A DNA stretch of 7,364 nucleotides from an uncultured Paraglaciecola sp. Lineage in GTDB: Bacteria > Pseudomonadota > Gammaproteobacteria > Enterobacterales > Alteromonadaceae. The notes under the pieces are model-generated. The model ran no database searches, was not told where the DNA came from, and was given only the letters and a program-made list of their open reading frames with translations. The stretch is from the NCBI GenBank assembly GCA_905479025.1, contig CAJQKX010000193.1, positions 1 through 7,364 on the forward strand, written 5' to 3'. Position 1 is the stretch's first letter; every line of letters starts with the position of its first letter. Below are positions 5,896 through 7,364 of this stretch, one piece after another. The position numbers were made by a program, and so were the translations under genes.

Positions 5896-7269
5896 ATGAC
5901 AACAACACTTTACCAAGCAGACTACCTAGCCACCATGGACAGTAACAACACCATAATCAAACAAGGTGCGGTACTGGTAGAGCAAAGTAAAATCAAACAA
6001 CTAGGTAAAGCGAGTGAGCTACTCTCCCAACATCCCAATGTCACCGTTAAGACCTATACTAATCGCATATTAATGCCGGGGTTAATCAATACACATTGCC
6101 ACTCGGGCATGTTGCGTGGCACGGCCGAAGACTTGCCCGTATGGGATTGGTTGCAACAATATATTGATCCCATGCATAGGGTGTTAACCCCCAAAGATGC
6201 CAGTTTATCGTCATGGTTATGTTATGCCGAAGCTCTGCTGTCAGGCACCACTTGTATAGTGGATATGTGGCGTTATATGGAAGGCAGTGCCGAGGCGGCC
6301 AAACAGCTTGGTATCAGAGCATGCTTAGTACCCTATGTAGCCGAACATCCCGAGCATGACTACTTTGAAACCTTAGACAGTAACGAAGCTTTGATCAATC
6401 AATGGCATCAAGAAGCGGATGGGCGGATACAAGTATGGGTGGGCCTTGAGCATTTGTTTTATGCCGTACCACCAGCATTGAAACGTATAGCTGACCTATG
6501 CCAAGACTACCAAGTTGGCTTTCACACCCATAGCAACGAAAGTCAATTTGATGTAGAACAAACCCTTGAACGCTACAAAATCAGACCTATTCAAGCCCTC
6601 GAAAAATTTGGCTTACTCAAAGCCCCTAAAACACTCTTAGCTCATTGTGTTTGGGCCGATGACAATGAAATAGCTCTTATGGCACAGGGCAATATTGGCG
6701 TTGCCCATAACCCTATCAGTAATATGAAACTTGCCTCGGGTGCTGCACCTGTGGTTGCCATGTTGAAGGCAGGGGTAAACTTGGGGCTAGGGACAGACGG
6801 CGAAAAAGAAAACAACAACCTAGACATGTTTGAAGAAATGAAAGTATCGTCATTACTCGCCAAATTTTCTAGTTTAGATGCTGCCGCCCTTGATGCTTGG
6901 GATATATGCCGTATGGCGACAATTGGTGGTGCAAAGGCGCTAGGGCTAGACCATGTAACAGGCTCACTTGAAGTGGGGAAATCCGCAGACATGATTGCCG
7001 TCAGGTGTGACACCCCTCGCATGACTCCACTTATCGATTCAGGCCCATTGATGAATATTCATTACAACTTGGTACATGCGGTACAGGGACAAGATGTAGA
7101 TATGACTATGGTCGCAGGAAAAGTATTGGTAGATAACGGCCGATTACTAGAACATGATATACAGCACCTTATCGAACAGGTTAATCAAGCCGCACCAGCC
7201 TTATTTGCCCGTCGCCAAGCTTGGTTAGACAGCACTGGTGGTGGTAAAAACGCACTCTATCAACCATAA
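5896..7269 (+). CDS. metal-dependent amidohydrolase/deaminase (MtaD/TrzN/AtzA-like subgroup)
   Basis: This is a cytosolic amidohydrolase-superfamily enzyme of 457 residues that probably hydrolyses an amino group from a heterocycle. The small N-terminal beta domain is followed by the TIM barrel opening at MPGLINTHCHSG. The metal ligands are His67 and His69 (HxH), His210, His250 (LLAHC) and Asp301 (GTDG); Glu215 in HTHSNE is the expected general acid/base. LRGTAEDLP (73-81), HNPISNMKLASG (271-282) and NNNLDMFEEM (306-315) are typical of the deaminase group containing S-adenosylhomocysteine/methylthioadenosine deaminase and triazine hydrolases. The usual PHxPY-like block after strand 4 reads GLEHLFYA (183-190), arguing against a plain MtaD assignment. 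AAAGG (5881-5885) is ten bases from the ATG and overlaps the end of the permease gene. Cotranscription with a base permease favours a free nucleobase, pterin or similar substrate. The exact substrate is unresolved. Confidence 0.88.
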   Translation: MTTTLYQADYLATMDSNNTIIKQGAVLVEQSKIKQLGKASELLSQHPNVTVKTYTNRILMPGLINTHCHSGMLRGTAEDLPVWDWLQQYIDPMHRVLTPKDASLSSWLCYAEALLSGTTCIVDMWRYMEGSAEAAKQLGIRACLVPYVAEHPEHDYFETLDSNEALINQWHQEADGRIQVWVGLEHLFYAVPPALKRIADLCQDYQVGFHTHSNESQFDVEQTLERYKIRPIQALEKFGLLKAPKTLLAHCVWADDNEIALMAQGNIGVAHNPISNMKLASGAAPVVAMLKAGVNLGLGTDGEKENNNLDMFEEMKVSSLLAKFSSLDAAALDAWDICRMATIGGAKALGLDHVTGSLEVGKSADMIAVRCDTPRMTPLIDSGPLMNIHYNLVHAVQGQDVDMTMVAGKVLVDNGRLLEHDIQHLIEQVNQAAPALFARRQAWLDSTGGGKNALYQP

Positions 7270-7297
7270 CAAAACAACAAAAATAGTAGGAAACAAA

Positions 7298-7364
7298 ATG
7301 GGGATGAACAAAGCGTTATTAACTATAGTGGCTTTTATGACCTATATGGTAATGTCTGGCCTTT
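7298..7364 (+). CDS. N-terminus of a probable membrane transporter (partial, off right edge)
   Basis: An ATG at 7298 has AGGA at 7288-7291, a six-base spacing, the best ribosome binding site in this operon. The 22 visible residues (MGMNKALLTIVAFMTYMVMS, then GL) form a short basic start followed by a hydrophobic helix, as at the first membrane segment of a secondary transporter. A major facilitator superfamily member is my best guess, but so few residues cannot prove it. The gene begins 28 bases after the amidohydrolase stop with no terminator between, so it is probably the third gene of the operon. Confidence 0.55.
   Translation, partial: MGMNKALLTIVAFMTYMVMSGL

Noticed and set aside
6642..7022. 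Minus-strand open frame of 126 codons opposite the amidohydrolase gene
   Set aside because: It overlaps the most conserved part of the amidohydrolase, shows a low-complexity Ser/Ala/Pro-rich product and has no context as a gene; it is a shadow of the real frame.

Overview
The window looks like the chromosome of a marine gammaproteobacterium. The best guess is Alteromonadales, of the Alteromonas/Glaciecola/Paraglaciecola type. The basis is a very E. coli-like LexA, a full-length PlsB acyltransferase divergent from lexA, a CTGT-N8-ACAG type LexA operator and a moderately AT-rich composition. The genus is an inference from recalled family resemblance, not from a search.

Layout. Bases 1-204 hold no confident gene: a short hydrophobic open frame runs off the left edge and stops at 77, and the intrinsic terminator of lexA lies at 161-195. 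lexA (205-828, minus) encodes the SOS repressor. Its promoter and operator lie at 836-886, with the operator directly at the predicted transcription start and overlapping the ribosome binding site. plsB (970-3450, plus) is divergent and encodes glycerol-3-phosphate acyltransferase, the first step of phospholipid synthesis. A 91-bp convergent gap with an imperfect hairpin separates plsB from a LysR-type regulator gene (3542-4420, minus).

The right half is an accessory-looking catabolic or salvage module. The LysR regulator is divergently transcribed from an NCS2/NAT nucleobase permease (4522-5889). Six bases after the permease stop codon comes a metal-dependent amidohydrolase of the MtaD/TrzN/AtzA deaminase-like group (5896-7269). 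A further gene begins at 7298 behind a good ribosome binding site; its 22 visible residues suggest another membrane transporter. The 101-bp LysR/permease gap carries a perfect 19-bp dyad with T-N11-A spacing, a likely LysR operator. The simplest reading is regulated uptake of a nucleobase-like heterocycle followed by its hydrolytic deamination; the substrate cannot be read from sequence alone.

I see no RNA genes, CRISPR array, insertion sequence or phage genes. Most of the window is ordinary core genome. The part most worth follow-up is the LysR-permease-amidohydrolase-transporter cluster and its operator.
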